Origin: Streptomyces sp. DT2A-34
Lineage (GTDB): Bacteria > Actinomycetota > Actinomycetes > Streptomycetales > Streptomycetaceae
Reading direction: 5' to 3'
NCBI RefSeq assembly: GCF_030499515.1
Contig: NZ_JASTWJ010000001.1
Coordinates: forward strand, 1,984,001 to 2,048,000
DNA: 64,000 bases
Under the pieces are notes generated by a model, which was given only the letters and a program-made list of their open reading frames with translations, ran no database searches and was not told the DNA's origin. Made by a program: the position numbers and the translations under genes. Position 1 is the stretch's first letter, and the number at the start of each line of letters is the position of its first letter. Positions 25,601 to 35,100 of the stretch are shown in pieces.

Positions 25601-26473
25601 TCACGCCGTCGCGGCCGTCACCTCGACAGAGAGTTCGTTGTCGACCGTGTAGTAGGGACGCACGGTGGCATCGCCGACCACGGCGGTCGGATAGACGAAG
25701 ATGTCCTTGCGGTCCGCCACGTCGTCCAGCAGTCGGCCGATCCGGATCACCGGGGCTTCCGCATCGGGGCCGGGCTGGACGGAGAGGTCCCAGACGCGGG
25801 TTCCGGCGCCGGGGCCCGGGCCGTGGCCGGTGGCCAACTCCTCGTGGTCCACGGTGAAGGAGAACGCCCGGCCGTCGCTCTCGGCCCGCGGCTCCAGCGT
25901 CCGTACGACACCGTCACCGCCCCGCAGGCGCAGCCGTACGGCGGCTGCCTCGGTGAGCGGGGCGCCGTGCAGCCGGGCCCTGACCGTCATCGACCGGTCC
26001 CTGACGTCGATGCCCTCGACCTCCGCATGGGCGGTGCGCAGCCAGGCCCGCACCGCGAGGTAGCCGTCCTTGGTGGTGTACGGCACGCGCACGGCCACCG
26101 GTGACGGCCGGTCACGGGTGTGTCCGTCGACGAGGGCACGCTGGTCACGCAGGCCGGGGCGCATGCGCTGCCGTGCCGCTCCGGGTTCGGGGAGCAGGTA
26201 CACGTCCCACCGGCCCTCGGCGAGAGCGGGCTGTGGCTCCAGGACGGCGCGCAGGCGGCCGTCGTCCATGGGCTCCAGATCGAGCGCCTGCAGGAGCTTC
26301 TCGGGTTGGCCCTTCTTGGGGCGCAGCCGCAGCAGCAACTGGGGCGACAGGGCGGCGGTGTTCGCCGGTCGCTGAAGGAGGAAAGTGATCCGGCCGTCCG
26401 CGTCGGTCGTGCAGTGGACCCGAAGGTGGGTGTCCCCGGTGGTATCGCGTGTCATGTCGGGTTCGGTGTTCAT
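25601..26473 (-). CDS. Uncharacterised protein paired with a GT4 glycosyltransferase
   Basis: Protein of 290 aa that I do not recognise. It has no signal peptide or transmembrane helix and looks beta-rich, with two repeated-looking halves built of strands. It contains WDVYLLPEPG, VRVPYTTKDGYLAVRAW and PYYTVDNELSVEV. Its ATG overlaps the glycosyltransferase stop as ATGA, so the two are cotranscribed and probably act together. Similar genes next to GT4 enzymes are annotated only as transferase-associated proteins as far as I recall. A role in polysaccharide or glycoconjugate assembly is inferred from context alone. Confidence 0.65.
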   Translation of the reverse strand: MNTEPDMTRDTTGDTHLRVHCTTDADGRITFLLQRPANTAALSPQLLLRLRPKKGQPEKLLQALDLEPMDDGRLRAVLEPQPALAEGRWDVYLLPEPGAARQRMRPGLRDQRALVDGHTRDRPSPVAVRVPYTTKDGYLAVRAWLRTAHAEVEGIDVRDRSMTVRARLHGAPLTEAAAVRLRLRGGDGVVRTLEPRAESDGRAFSFTVDHEELATGHGPGPGAGTRVWDLSVQPGPDAEAPVIRIGRLLDDVADRKDIFVYPTAVVGDATVRPYYTVDNELSVEVTAATA

Positions 26474-27735
26474 CGACGCCCCCTCCGTACCGCGCGCAGG
26501 GCGCCGGAGGCCGCCGCATACGCGGCGTCGCGTGCGGCGAAACCCTGGCTGACCAGGGCTCGATGTATTCGGCCGGTTTGCGGTGCGACCGGTTGCCCGG
26601 CCCCGCGGGCCGAGATCGCCTCGTCGATCAGGCGCTCCGCCTGCTCCACGACCGGGACCGGGGCGAACCGTCGCGCGTTCTCCATCGCCGTACGCCCCAT
26701 CAGCCGGCGTCGCTCGTCGTCGCGGACCAGGTCCAGCAGCGCGGCGCCCAGCGCGTCACGGTCCCCGACCGGGACCAGCCGGCCGTCGACGCCGTCGTCG
26801 ATGATCTCGCCGGGTCCGTACGGGCAGTCGGTGCTCACCACCGGCAGGCCGCAGCGCATCGCCTCGACGATGGTCATGCCGAACGGCTCGAAGTTGGACG
26901 CGGCCGCGCCGATCGAGCCCTTGACCCACTCCGCCTCCATGGGGGCGGCGGCGCCCATCAGGAAGACGTTCTCGCTCAGGCCGAGACCGTGGACGAGCTG
27001 CCGCAGCCGGGCGTGCTCCTCTCCCTTGCCGTAGATGCGCAGGCGCCAGTCCGGGTGTTCGGCGGCGACCAGGGCGAAGGCCTCGATGAGCAGGTCGTAA
27101 CGTTTCACCGGGACCAGCCGGCCGGCCGCGACCACCACCTTCGCGGTGCCGTCCGCCGCGGGCAGCACCGGATCGGGGACGCTGTTCGGGAGCGCCGCCA
27201 CCCGGACGCCGGGCAGCCGCATCTTGCGCCGGTAGGCGGCGGCGTCGGCCTCGGTGACCGTGGTGAGCACGTCGAGCCGGCGGTACGCCCGGCGCAGGGT
27301 GGTGCGCAGCCGGGGCGGGTGGTTGTCGAGGGTGAGGTGCTCCTGCCCGACGCGGACGACGCGCTCCGGGGCCTGGAGCGCGAGGTGCACATTGAGGCCC
27401 GGCCGGGTGCCGATGACGACGTCGGCGTCGATCGCCGCCAGACACTCCCCGATCCGCTGGTCGGTCAGCTCGCTGTACTGCTGGTAGCGGTACTCGGCGA
27501 CAGGAAACACTCTTGCCGGTCTCAGATGCAGGGGATGTTCCTTCTCGTGGCGCAGATCCACCAGGGGCCTTAAGGACACTCTCGGGTCCAGGGTGAAGTT
27601 CGGGCGTTCCCGGTGGCGCAGCACGGAGACGATCTCCACCTCGTGCCGCTCGGCCAGCGCCTGGGCCAGATTGAACGTGGTGGTGATCGTGCCTCCGATC
27701 CCGTAGGCGTTGTGCAGCAGGAAAGAGATCTTCAT
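26470..27735 (-). CDS. Family 4 glycosyltransferase
   Basis: GT-B fold retaining glycosyltransferase, 421 aa. The N-terminal domain begins MKISFLLHNAYGIGGTITTTFNLAQAL with the GGT acceptor loop. The C-terminal nucleotide-sugar domain has VVAAGRLVPVKRYDLLIEAF, the GEEHARLR segment, and the family motif FEPFGMTIVEAMRCGLPVVSTDCPYGPGE carrying the EX7E glutamates. It resembles teichoic-acid or capsule type transferases. The donor and acceptor cannot be read from the sequence. It is first in a two-gene leftward unit. Confidence 0.85.
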   Translation of the reverse strand: MKISFLLHNAYGIGGTITTTFNLAQALAERHEVEIVSVLRHRERPNFTLDPRVSLRPLVDLRHEKEHPLHLRPARVFPVAEYRYQQYSELTDQRIGECLAAIDADVVIGTRPGLNVHLALQAPERVVRVGQEHLTLDNHPPRLRTTLRRAYRRLDVLTTVTEADAAAYRRKMRLPGVRVAALPNSVPDPVLPAADGTAKVVVAAGRLVPVKRYDLLIEAFALVAAEHPDWRLRIYGKGEEHARLRQLVHGLGLSENVFLMGAAAPMEAEWVKGSIGAAASNFEPFGMTIVEAMRCGLPVVSTDCPYGPGEIIDDGVDGRLVPVGDRDALGAALLDLVRDDERRRLMGRTAMENARRFAPVPVVEQAERLIDEAISARGAGQPVAPQTGRIHRALVSQGFAARDAAYAAASGALRAVRRGRR

Positions 27736-27827
27736 GGCGGACTAGACCTCGCCCGCCTCCTTCGGGTTGCCTGCCGTTACCGCTTTGTTCTCCGGTCAAT
27801 CACCCCTTTGACAGGCCTCGGGCGACA

Positions 27828-27862
27828 GGCCCGGTGGACGACGGCTCAGCGCCCACCGGGCC
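27828..27862 (-). terminator. Terminator hairpin after the AA10 gene
   Basis: A perfect 10-bp stem GGCCCGGTGG / CCACCGGGCC with a 15-base loop starts 17 bases beyond the AA10 stop. Stem and loop (GACGGCTCA) resemble the hairpin at 25548-25585. Confidence 0.75.
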
Positions 27863-27878
27863 CGCCCCGAACAGCGGT

Positions 27879-28973
27879 TCAGCCCACCCGGCAGGGCAGG
27901 GTCGCCGTACTGTCTCCGCCCGAGCCGGAGACGACGTACCCGAACGTCGTGCTCTGACCAGGACTCAACGACCCGTTCCAGTCGGCGTTGTGGACCATCA
28001 CCGCCTGGCCGTTGTAGGTCGCGCTGCCGCTCCACAGGCTGTCGACCTTCTGGCCGGCGGGGAGCGTCCAGTCCACCATCCAGCCGAGCATCGGGACGTC
28101 GCCGGTGTTGGTGACGGTCACCTCGGACTGGTAGCCACCGTTCCAACTGCCGGTCGTACGGCGGGTGGCGGAGCACTCGCCGGGCACCGGGTCGGTCGGG
28201 TTGCCGGGCTCCTTGATGCCGGTCACCTCGCCGTTGCCGCCGTCGAAGACGATGTCGGAGCAGGAGTAGAAGGTTTCCTGACTGTCGGAGCGCTGCCAGA
28301 CCATGTAGATGATGTGGCGGCCCGACTTGTTGTCAGGAAGCTTTCCTGTCCAGGCGTAGTTGGCCTCGACCGTGCCCGGGGAGCCGTTGAGCGGCGGGTG
28401 GTCGACCGAGAGGAAGGGCTGCTCCTCCATGTCGTCCCAGGTGAGGGTCTGGGTCGGGTCGAAGCCGTCCTTGGTGATGTAGACGTAGAACCAACCCGGG
28501 TGCGCGGCCCAGGCGTTGTAGGAGAAGTCGACCGTCGCCCCCGAGGTGAGGTGGGTGAGCGGCCAGTCGTCGCGCGGCACGTTGAAGCCGGTGAAGTTGG
28601 TGTTGCCACCGCTGCACAGCTCGCCGTCGGGCACGAAGCCACGGGTGCGGCCAGCGCCGTCGGAGCGGAGCACCGAGAACCAGTTGTAGAACGGCGTTGT
28701 GCCGCTGATCTGTTGGGCCGCCTTGCAGGCCGGGTTGACCGGCTTGATCTCACCGGTGTCGGTGAGGCCGTCCTGCCAGCACAGGAAGGTGCGGCTGCCC
28801 GGTTTCATGGGGGTGCCGTGGGCCTCCGCCTCGCCGCCGGTACTCATGACGAGGGCGACGGCCGGGATGGTCGCGAGCAGGGAGACCAGGACGAGGAAGA
28901 GGGCTCTGGCGCGGGTGGGGAGAGTTAATCGGCGGGGCGGCGGCGCGGTCGCCCCTGAGTTTGTCAGGATCAT
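27879..28973 (-). CDS. Secreted AA10 lytic polysaccharide monooxygenase with CBM2
   Basis: Copper monooxygenase that oxidatively cleaves crystalline cellulose or chitin, 364 aa. The signal peptide is followed by the expected cleavage EAEA|HGTP, which makes His52 the N-terminal copper-binding residue (His brace). The second His is in NAWAAHPGW (about residue 158). A Pro/Gly linker (KEPGNPTDPVPGE) leads to a C-terminal family 2 carbohydrate-binding module with Trp residues in LGWMVDWTLP, SLWSGS and NADWNG, and a Cys pair at its ends. The CebR-type box 120 bases upstream and the CBM2 argue for cellulose. The ATG at 28973 is the only start that leaves an intact signal peptide, although its GGA site is rather distant. 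Confidence 0.93.
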   Translation of the reverse strand: MILTNSGATAPPPRRLTLPTRARALFLVLVSLLATIPAVALVMSTGGEAEAHGTPMKPGSRTFLCWQDGLTDTGEIKPVNPACKAAQQISGTTPFYNWFSVLRSDGAGRTRGFVPDGELCSGGNTNFTGFNVPRDDWPLTHLTSGATVDFSYNAWAAHPGWFYVYITKDGFDPTQTLTWDDMEEQPFLSVDHPPLNGSPGTVEANYAWTGKLPDNKSGRHIIYMVWQRSDSQETFYSCSDIVFDGGNGEVTGIKEPGNPTDPVPGECSATRRTTGSWNGGYQSEVTVTNTGDVPMLGWMVDWTLPAGQKVDSLWSGSATYNGQAVMVHNADWNGSLSPGQSTTFGYVVSGSGGDSTATLPCRVG

Positions 28974-29092
28974 GACACTCAGTCCGTTCCTTCAGGCACG
29001 GGCCGTGCGGATGTGTGTGGGGGTGTGCGGGTGTGCGTGCGGATGCGCGGGGCGGGAGCGGGTCCGGGATGGCGGGTTCCGGTCCACCATCA

Positions 29093-29106
29093 TGGGAGCG
29101 CTCCCA
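29093..29106 (-). promoter_or_regulatory. CebR-type operator upstream of the AA10 gene
   Basis: TGGGAGCGCTCCCA is a perfect 14-base palindrome identical to the canonical CebR (LacI-family cellobiose/cellotriose repressor) box of Streptomyces. It lies 120 bases upstream of the AA10 start, in an otherwise gene-free stretch of 325 bases (28974-29298) that also holds the tandem repeats described at 29201-29315. Confidence 0.88.
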
Positions 29107-29200
29107 CCCCGTCTGCTGCGGAAGGTAGCGCCGTGGGGCGTGGATGTAAACGCCTTGCGCACGGGGACCGCACCGAGGGTGGTGCGGTCCTGTGGGAGCG

Positions 29201-29315
29201 GTCAGGGGTTGCGCGGCCGGTCACGGGTCGCGGGACCGCCAGAGGTTTGCGGGACCGTCAGAGGTCTTGCGGGACCGTCAGAGGTTTTGCGGGACCAGTC
29301 AGGGTTTCCGGGCGA
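29201..29315. repeat. Tandem repeats of about 20 bases at the 3' end of a kinase gene
   Basis: Five to six imperfect copies of a unit close to GTCAGAGGTTTTGCGGGACC occupy this stretch. The two best, 29257-29276 and 29277-29296, differ by one base. The last copy overlaps the stop codon region of the sensor kinase gene, so the array looks like stepwise duplication of that gene's 3' end. Confidence 0.8.
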
Positions 29316-30852
29316 GCACAGGCCTGGACGGCACCGGGGTCGGCACGGACGGGCCCGACACCGTGTCGAGGAGCGGCGGTTCGGCTCCCACGGGCGGCAG
29401 TTCGATGGTGAACTCCGTACGGCCCGGCTCGCTCGCCACGTCGATATGACCGCCGTGCGCGGAGACGGTCGCCGCCACGATGGCGAGGCCGAGACCGGAC
29501 CCGCCGTCGTACGGGCCGCTGCGCGCCCGGGAGGTGTCGGCGCGGGTGAAGCGGTCGAAGACCTGGGGGAGGAGCCCGGCCGGAATGCCGGGGCCGTCGT
29601 CCCTCACCCGGATCACGCAGCGGTCGGGGGCGGCCTCGACGGAAGCGACCACTGTCGTGCCCTCGGGGGTGTGGACCCGGGCGTTGGCCAGCAGGTTGAC
29701 CACCACCTGGTGGAGCCGGGCATCGTCACCGAGGACCAGCGCCGGGGCGTCCAGGCGGAGTTCGAGTTGCCAGTCGTGCCCGTCCCCGGCGGCCCGCGCG
29801 TCCCACACCGCCTCGGCGACCAGCGCCGCCATGTCCACCTCCGTGGACTGCAGCGGGCGCCCCTCGTCCAGCCGGGCCAGCAGGAGCAGGTCCTCGACCA
29901 GACCCGTCATACGGGCCGACTCGGCGGAGACCCGGCGCCAGGCGAGCACCGGCTCGATCCGGTCGGTGCCGCGGTTCATGAGTTCGGCGTAACCGGCGAT
30001 CGAGGCGAGCGGGGTGCGCAGTTCGTGGCTGGCGTCGGCGAGGAAGCGGCGCATGCGTTCCTCGGTGCGCCGGCGGGCGGTGAGGGAGGACTCGACGTGG
30101 TCGATCATGCGGTTGAGCGCGGCGCCGACCTGGCCGGCCTCGCTGGCGGGGTCGGTGTCTCCGGCCGGGACGCGGGTGAGGCCGGTGACCTCGCCGCGGT
30201 CGAGCGGCACGCGGGAGACCTCGGCGGCGGTGGCGGCGACCCGGCCGAGGGGGCGCAGCTGGCGTCGTATGACGACGGCGCACACACAGCCCGCGACGGT
30301 GAGCCCGGCGCCCGCGACGACCGCCTCCACCACGACCAGGCCGCTGATCATGTCCTGTACATCGTCCATCGGCAGCCCGGTCAGCACCCGCACGCCGTCG
30401 CTGTCGAGCGCGGTGATGCGGTAGATGCCGAGGCCGGGCACGGTCCGGGTGTGCTTGCGGCCGTCGGCCTCGATGCCGGTGAGGGCCGCGCGCTGGGCGT
30501 CGGTCAGGTTCCGCGGGGCCGCGTCCTGGCTGACGACCTCGGCGGAGAGGATGTCGCCGTCGTCGTCGAACCGGGCGGCGAGCAGGCCGGCCGGATGCCC
30601 GTTCTCGTTGAGGAAGCCCAGGTCGTTCGCGAGCTCCGGGTCGAGCAGGGCCCCGCCCAGGCTGCGCTCGGCGGCGTTGGTGACCCGGTCGTCCAGGTTG
30701 CCCAGCAGATAGGCACGTTGGACGAACACGGTGGTGAGCGCCATCGCGGCGCACACGGCGACGAGGGTGGCGCCGATGAAGAGGAGCAGCCGGGTGCGCA
30801 TCGAGCGGGTGCGCGGCCTCGGCCACGGCTTGCGGGAAGTCACCGCGCTCAT
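29299..30852 (-). CDS. Sensor histidine kinase
   Basis: Membrane histidine kinase, 517 aa. Helices at about 20-45 and 165-190 flank an extracytoplasmic domain of about 120 residues. HAMP (about 190-255), HisKA with His276 in LADASHELRTPLAS, and HATPase with NLLANARVHT, DDGPGIP and GSGLGLAIV follow. The ATG at 30852 overlaps the response-regulator stop as ATGA. The frame stays open to 32001, but upstream it is only the shadow of the regulator and of a transposase remnant, so it is not a fusion. The C-terminal tail (PVLARKP) is the segment duplicated in the adjacent tandem repeats. Confidence 0.92.
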   Translation of the reverse strand: MSAVTSRKPWPRPRTRSMRTRLLLFIGATLVAVCAAMALTTVFVQRAYLLGNLDDRVTNAAERSLGGALLDPELANDLGFLNENGHPAGLLAARFDDDGDILSAEVVSQDAAPRNLTDAQRAALTGIEADGRKHTRTVPGLGIYRITALDSDGVRVLTGLPMDDVQDMISGLVVVEAVVAGAGLTVAGCVCAVVIRRQLRPLGRVAATAAEVSRVPLDRGEVTGLTRVPAGDTDPASEAGQVGAALNRMIDHVESSLTARRRTEERMRRFLADASHELRTPLASIAGYAELMNRGTDRIEPVLAWRRVSAESARMTGLVEDLLLLARLDEGRPLQSTEVDMAALVAEAVWDARAAGDGHDWQLELRLDAPALVLGDDARLHQVVVNLLANARVHTPEGTTVVASVEAAPDRCVIRVRDDGPGIPAGLLPQVFDRFTRADTSRARSGPYDGGSGLGLAIVAATVSAHGGHIDVASEPGRTEFTIELPPVGAEPPLLDTVSGPSVPTPVPSRPVLARKP

Positions 30853-31574
30853 CTCCCGTCCTCCACCGGCTTGATGGCGTACCCGAGCCCGCGCACCGCA
30901 TGGATCATCGGCACCCGGCCCTTGTCGATCTTGCGGCGCAGGCTGGAGATGTAGACCTCGACCAGGTTGCCGCCGCCGTCGAAGGAGCTGCTCCAGACGT
31001 GGTCGGGGATCTGGGTCTTGCCGAGCACCTGCCGCGGATGGCCCATCATCAGGCTGAGCAGGTCGAGCTCCTTGGCGGTGAGCTGGACGGGCACGCCCGC
31101 CCGGTGCACCTCGCGGGTCTCCTCGGTCAGCACGAGGTCGCCGAGGACGCGCACGGAGGTGTCGGTCCGGGTCTGCCCGGATCCGGCCCGGCGCAGCAGT
31201 CCGCGCAGCCGTACGACGACCTCCTCCAGGGAGAAGGGCTTGGTCACATGGTCGTCGGCGCCCGCCTCGAGCCCGTCGAGCCGGTGCTCCAGGGCGTCGC
31301 GGGCGGTGAGCATGAGGACGGGCAGCTCCGGGTTCTCGTACCTGAGGCGGCGCAGCACCTGCAGGCCGTCCAGGTCGGGCAGCATCCCGTCCAGCACGAC
31401 GGCGTGCGGCGGGCAGCCGCACGCGATCTCCAGCGCGCGCTGTCCGTCGAGTGCCGGATGGGCCCGTCGGCCCGCCTCCTCGACGGCCACGGAGAGCACG
31501 TCGGTGAGCGCGGGCTCGTCGTCGACGATGAGCACACGGACGCGGCCGTTTCGGAACCCGGTGGTGGCGGTCAT
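30849..31574 (-). CDS. OmpR-family response regulator
   Basis: Response regulator of 241 aa with a receiver domain (phospho-acceptor Asp62 in VVLDGMLPDLDG, Lys in DHVTKPFS) and a C-terminal winged helix. The winged helix shows LTAKELDLLSLMMGHPRQVL and NLVEVYISSLRRKID and ends GLGYAIKP. ATG 31574 (MTATTGFRNGRVRVLIVDDEP) has AGGA 7 bases upstream. It forms an operon with the kinase behind it and resembles the TcrA/CutR group. The stimulus is unknown. It is the last intact gene before the transposase remnant and the peptide cluster. Confidence 0.92.
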   Translation of the reverse strand: MTATTGFRNGRVRVLIVDDEPALTDVLSVAVEEAGRRAHPALDGQRALEIACGCPPHAVVLDGMLPDLDGLQVLRRLRYENPELPVLMLTARDALEHRLDGLEAGADDHVTKPFSLEEVVVRLRGLLRRAGSGQTRTDTSVRVLGDLVLTEETREVHRAGVPVQLTAKELDLLSLMMGHPRQVLGKTQIPDHVWSSSFDGGGNLVEVYISSLRRKIDKGRVPMIHAVRGLGYAIKPVEDGR

Positions 31575-31612
31575 GTCCCGATCCTGCACCCCCGTCACCG
31601 GGGGCGCGGCCC

Positions 31613-32001
31613 CGCCCCAACTTGGTTTTTCCCTGGCCCAGGCGCAGCACCAGCGCCCGGATCGAGTGCACGGTGCGGGGCCGGCCTCCGCGCTTCGGCC
31701 GGGACTGGGAAGCGTGTCGGCGGGCGATGACGTTGCGGTGCCGGCGCAGTACCGTGTCCGGCCGCCCCAGCAGCCGCATCCGGCGCAGCGCTTCCCATGG
31801 CAGGCCATGGAGGAGGGACGCCGAAAACGCCCGGTCGCTCGCGTGGAACCGGAGCTGCTGCCCGTTCAGCTGCCGTTCCAGAACGCCGATCTGGTGGCGC
31901 AAGGCCAGGATCTCGACATCTTTCTCCCGGTCGCTCATCGGCAGCAGTCGCAGCATCGCGAACGCGTTCGTCACACCCAGGTACGCCAGTCTCAGCAGCA
32001 C
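31613..32001 (-). pseudogene. Truncated transposase/integrase remnant
   Basis: The reverse strand reads MLLRLAYLGVTNAFAMLRLL, then DVEILALRHQIGVLERQL, RPDTVLRRHRNVIARRHA and GGRPRTVHSIRALVLRL. This is the N-terminal part of a common actinobacterial IS-encoded integrase-core transposase. After ALVLRL the homology continues one frame away (WAREKPSWG), showing a frameshift near 31,640, and then stops. The catalytic DDE domain is missing. No terminal inverted repeats were found. In the gene-free stretch 31575-32153 the remaining bases (32002-32153) show nothing I recognise. The remnant marks the left edge of the peptide cluster. Confidence 0.8.
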
Positions 32002-32153
32002 GATCGATCATCATGCCGCGCCAACCGGCGCCGCGCGATACCGGCGACTCGATCGGCCCCGGCCAACGCCGAAACCCGATCCCACCTGCGTGGATGAGGT
32101 ATTCGGCAAGGGCACCGCCGCCCGATCCGCGACCGGCAACCCGCCCCAGGACG

Positions 32154-35100
32154 CTAGGACTTGTCGGGCGGCGGCAGCAACCCGGCCGTGACGAAGTAGG
32201 AGAAGCACCGTTCGAGGATCTCGGGACCGACGGCCGGGAAGTCCCAGCCGGCGTCGGCGAGCCCCGCGAGGAGGTTGCGTCGGTCGTAGCGTGTGGGGAG
32301 GTTGCCCGGCGCGGTGTCAGACCCGCTGCTGAGGAGGGCGACGGCGTGGAGGGAGCCGATCCGGGAGACGGGGGTGTCGGCGGCGGCGTTCTCCACCCGT
32401 TTCCGCCATACGGACGGGGAGACCCGTTCCATGGGGTACCCGAACTCCTGCGCGTAGTCGAGCACGGCGTCCGCGGCGGTGCTCGCGGGGGCGGCGATGT
32501 TGTAGGTCCGGCCGTCGGGCCGCTGTGTGAGGGCCAGATGGACGAAGGCGCGCGCGGCGAAGTCCACCGGCACCAGGTTCTGCCGCTCGACGGTGCCGTC
32601 GTCGCGCACGGGCCGGGCCCCGATCTCGGCGCAGGCCCGCACCTTGTGCCAGAACGCGTCGTCGGGCCCCATGGCCCCGGTCTCGGTGTGGCCGCTGATC
32701 CGGGCCAGCCGGTACGTCGCGGTCGGGATGCCGCGCTCGCGAGCCAGCCGGCCGATGGCTTCCCCGACCCACTTGGTGCACACGTAGCCGTTGGTCCCGA
32801 TGGCGTCCGGAGGGCTCAGCCAGTCCTCCGGCAGCGTGTCGGGGTCCTGGCCGGGAGCGGCGGCCAGGGTGCCGACCGTCGAGATCTGGTGCACGGGCTT
32901 GATCCGGTGGCGGGCCGCGAAGCGGAACACCTCCTGGACGCCCGAGACGTTCGCGGCGCGCAACTGGCCATAGGGCTCAAGGTGGTTGACCCGAGCTCCG
33001 TTGTGGTAGACCGCGTCGATCCGGCGGGCGAGGTCGTCGAAACGGTCGGCGGGCAGTCCGAGCAGCGGCTCGGCCAGGTCGCCGGGAACGGGCACGATCC
33101 GGGCGCCGAACCGGTCGTCCCACAGGCCGTAGCGTTCCTGGCTGCGCCGCAGTCGCGCCAGCGCGTCGGCCGGGGTGCCGGCTCGTACCAGGCAGTAGAC
33201 GTCGGCGGAGGTGCGTTCCAGGACCTCCCGGAGGATGAACGACCCCACGAACCCGGTGGCCCCGGTCAGCAGGACGGCGGCTGGCGCGGCGAAGTCCGGG
33301 CCGTCGTAGCCGCCTTGCGCGGTGATCGACGGGTCGAGGGAGACCTCGGCGGCGAGGTCCGGCAGCGCCTGCCCCTCGGCCCCGGTCTCCTCGTCCGTGC
33401 CGTCCGCTCCGAGCAGGGCGTCCAGCGCTGCCGGCGTCTCGTGCTCGAAGATCACGTTCAGGGGAAGGGCCGTGCCGAAGCGCTGGTTGACCGCGCGGGC
33501 CAGGCGGACCGTGAGGAGCGAGTGTCCGCCGAGCGCGAAGAATCCGTCGTCGAGGCCGATCTCCCGCACCCCCAGGGTCTCCGCGAAGAGTTCGCACAGC
33601 GTCTGCTGCCGTGCGGTGAGCGGTTGCTCCCGCGGTGTCCGGGCGCTTCCCCGAGCCTCTGGTTCCGGCGCCGGCAGCGCGTCGCGGTCCACCTTTCCGT
33701 TGGGTGTCAGGGGCAGCCGGTCCAGCACCACGATCGCCGACGGCACCAGGTACTCCGGCAGGCGCTCCTGCACATAAACGCGTACGTCGTCGGTCACCGC
33801 GGTGGTTTCCCCCGAATCGGAGGCGGCCACGACGTAGGCGACGAGCCGTTGGTCGTCGGGCCGGTCCTGACGGACGATCACCTTCGCCTGCGCAAGCCGG
33901 GGATGGGCCGCGAGGACCGCCTCGATCTCACCCGGCTCGATCCGGAAGCCCCGTACCTTGACCTGCTCATCGGCGCGCCCGAGGAACTCCAGCTCTCCGT
34001 CACGCCGCCACCGCACCACGTCGCCCGTGCGGTACATCCGCGACCCCGCCAGGCCGTACGGGCCTGCGACGAACCGCTCGGCGGTCAGACCCGGCCGGCC
34101 GAGGTACCCGCGCGCCAGCCCCGGTCCGGCCACGTACAGCTCCCCGGCCACCCCGGTCGGCACCGGCCGCAGGCCGGCGTCCAGCACGAAGGCGTGCGTG
34201 TTCGCGATCGGCCGGCCGATCGGCGGCGGCGTCGGGCTGAGCGCTGAGAGCGGCTCGCTCAGGGTGGCGCACACCGTGGCCTCGGTCGGGCCGTACGCGT
34301 TGATCAGCCGGCGGCCGACCGACCACCGTTCCACCAGGCCGGGCGGGCATGCCTCGCCGCCGACCACCAGCGTCGTCGACGGCGGGACGTCGTCCTCGGC
34401 CACGGCGGCCAGGACCGACGGGGGCACCAGGGCGTGTGTCACCGCGAGCCGCCGGTCGGTGAGGGCGGCCAGCGGTTCGGTGGCCGGGGCCAGGACCAGG
34501 GTGGCGCCGGACAGCAGGGCGTTGGTGATGTCCCAGAACGACGCGTCGAAGCTCAGCGAGGCGAACTGGAGGATGCGGCTGCCGTCGTCGATGGCCAGCC
34601 GTTCGACGGTGGCCGCGTGGAGGGCACCGACGCCCGCGTAGCTGACCACCACCCCTTTCGGCCGGCCGGTCGAGCCCGACGTGTAGATCACGTACGCGGG
34701 CTGCCGGGCATCCACCGGCACCTCGGGGTCGGTCTCCGGATACGCCTGCGTCTCCCGCACGGTCCGCGGATCGTCCACGATCAGCGAGGGGCGGGCGTCG
34801 CTCAGCATGAACTCGATCCGCGACCGCGGGTACTCCGGGTCCACCGGCAAGTAGGCCGCCCCCGCCTTGAGGACGCCCAGCACCGCCACGACGAGTTCGG
34901 GCGAGCGCGGCAGGACGAGGGCGACGATCTGCTCGGCGCCCACGCCGCGCTCCCTCAGCAGGTGCGCGAACCGGTTGGCCCGGCGATTCAGTTCCGCGTA
35001 GGTGAGCGACAGGTCCCCGGCCGCCACCGCGACTGCGTCCGGTGCCATGGCCACCCGCGCCTCGAACGCCTTCGGGACGATGTCCTCGGCCCCCTCCGTC

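Noticed and set aside
29201..29315. Possible CRISPR array
   Set aside because: Units are contiguous with no unique spacers, and no cas genes are near; it is a simple tandem duplication.
29299..32001. A single 900-residue open frame seemingly joining a transposase start to a histidine kinase
   Set aside because: Its middle is the out-of-frame shadow of an intact response regulator (30849-31574). The kinase has its own ATG overlapping that gene, and the transposase homology breaks off near 31,613.
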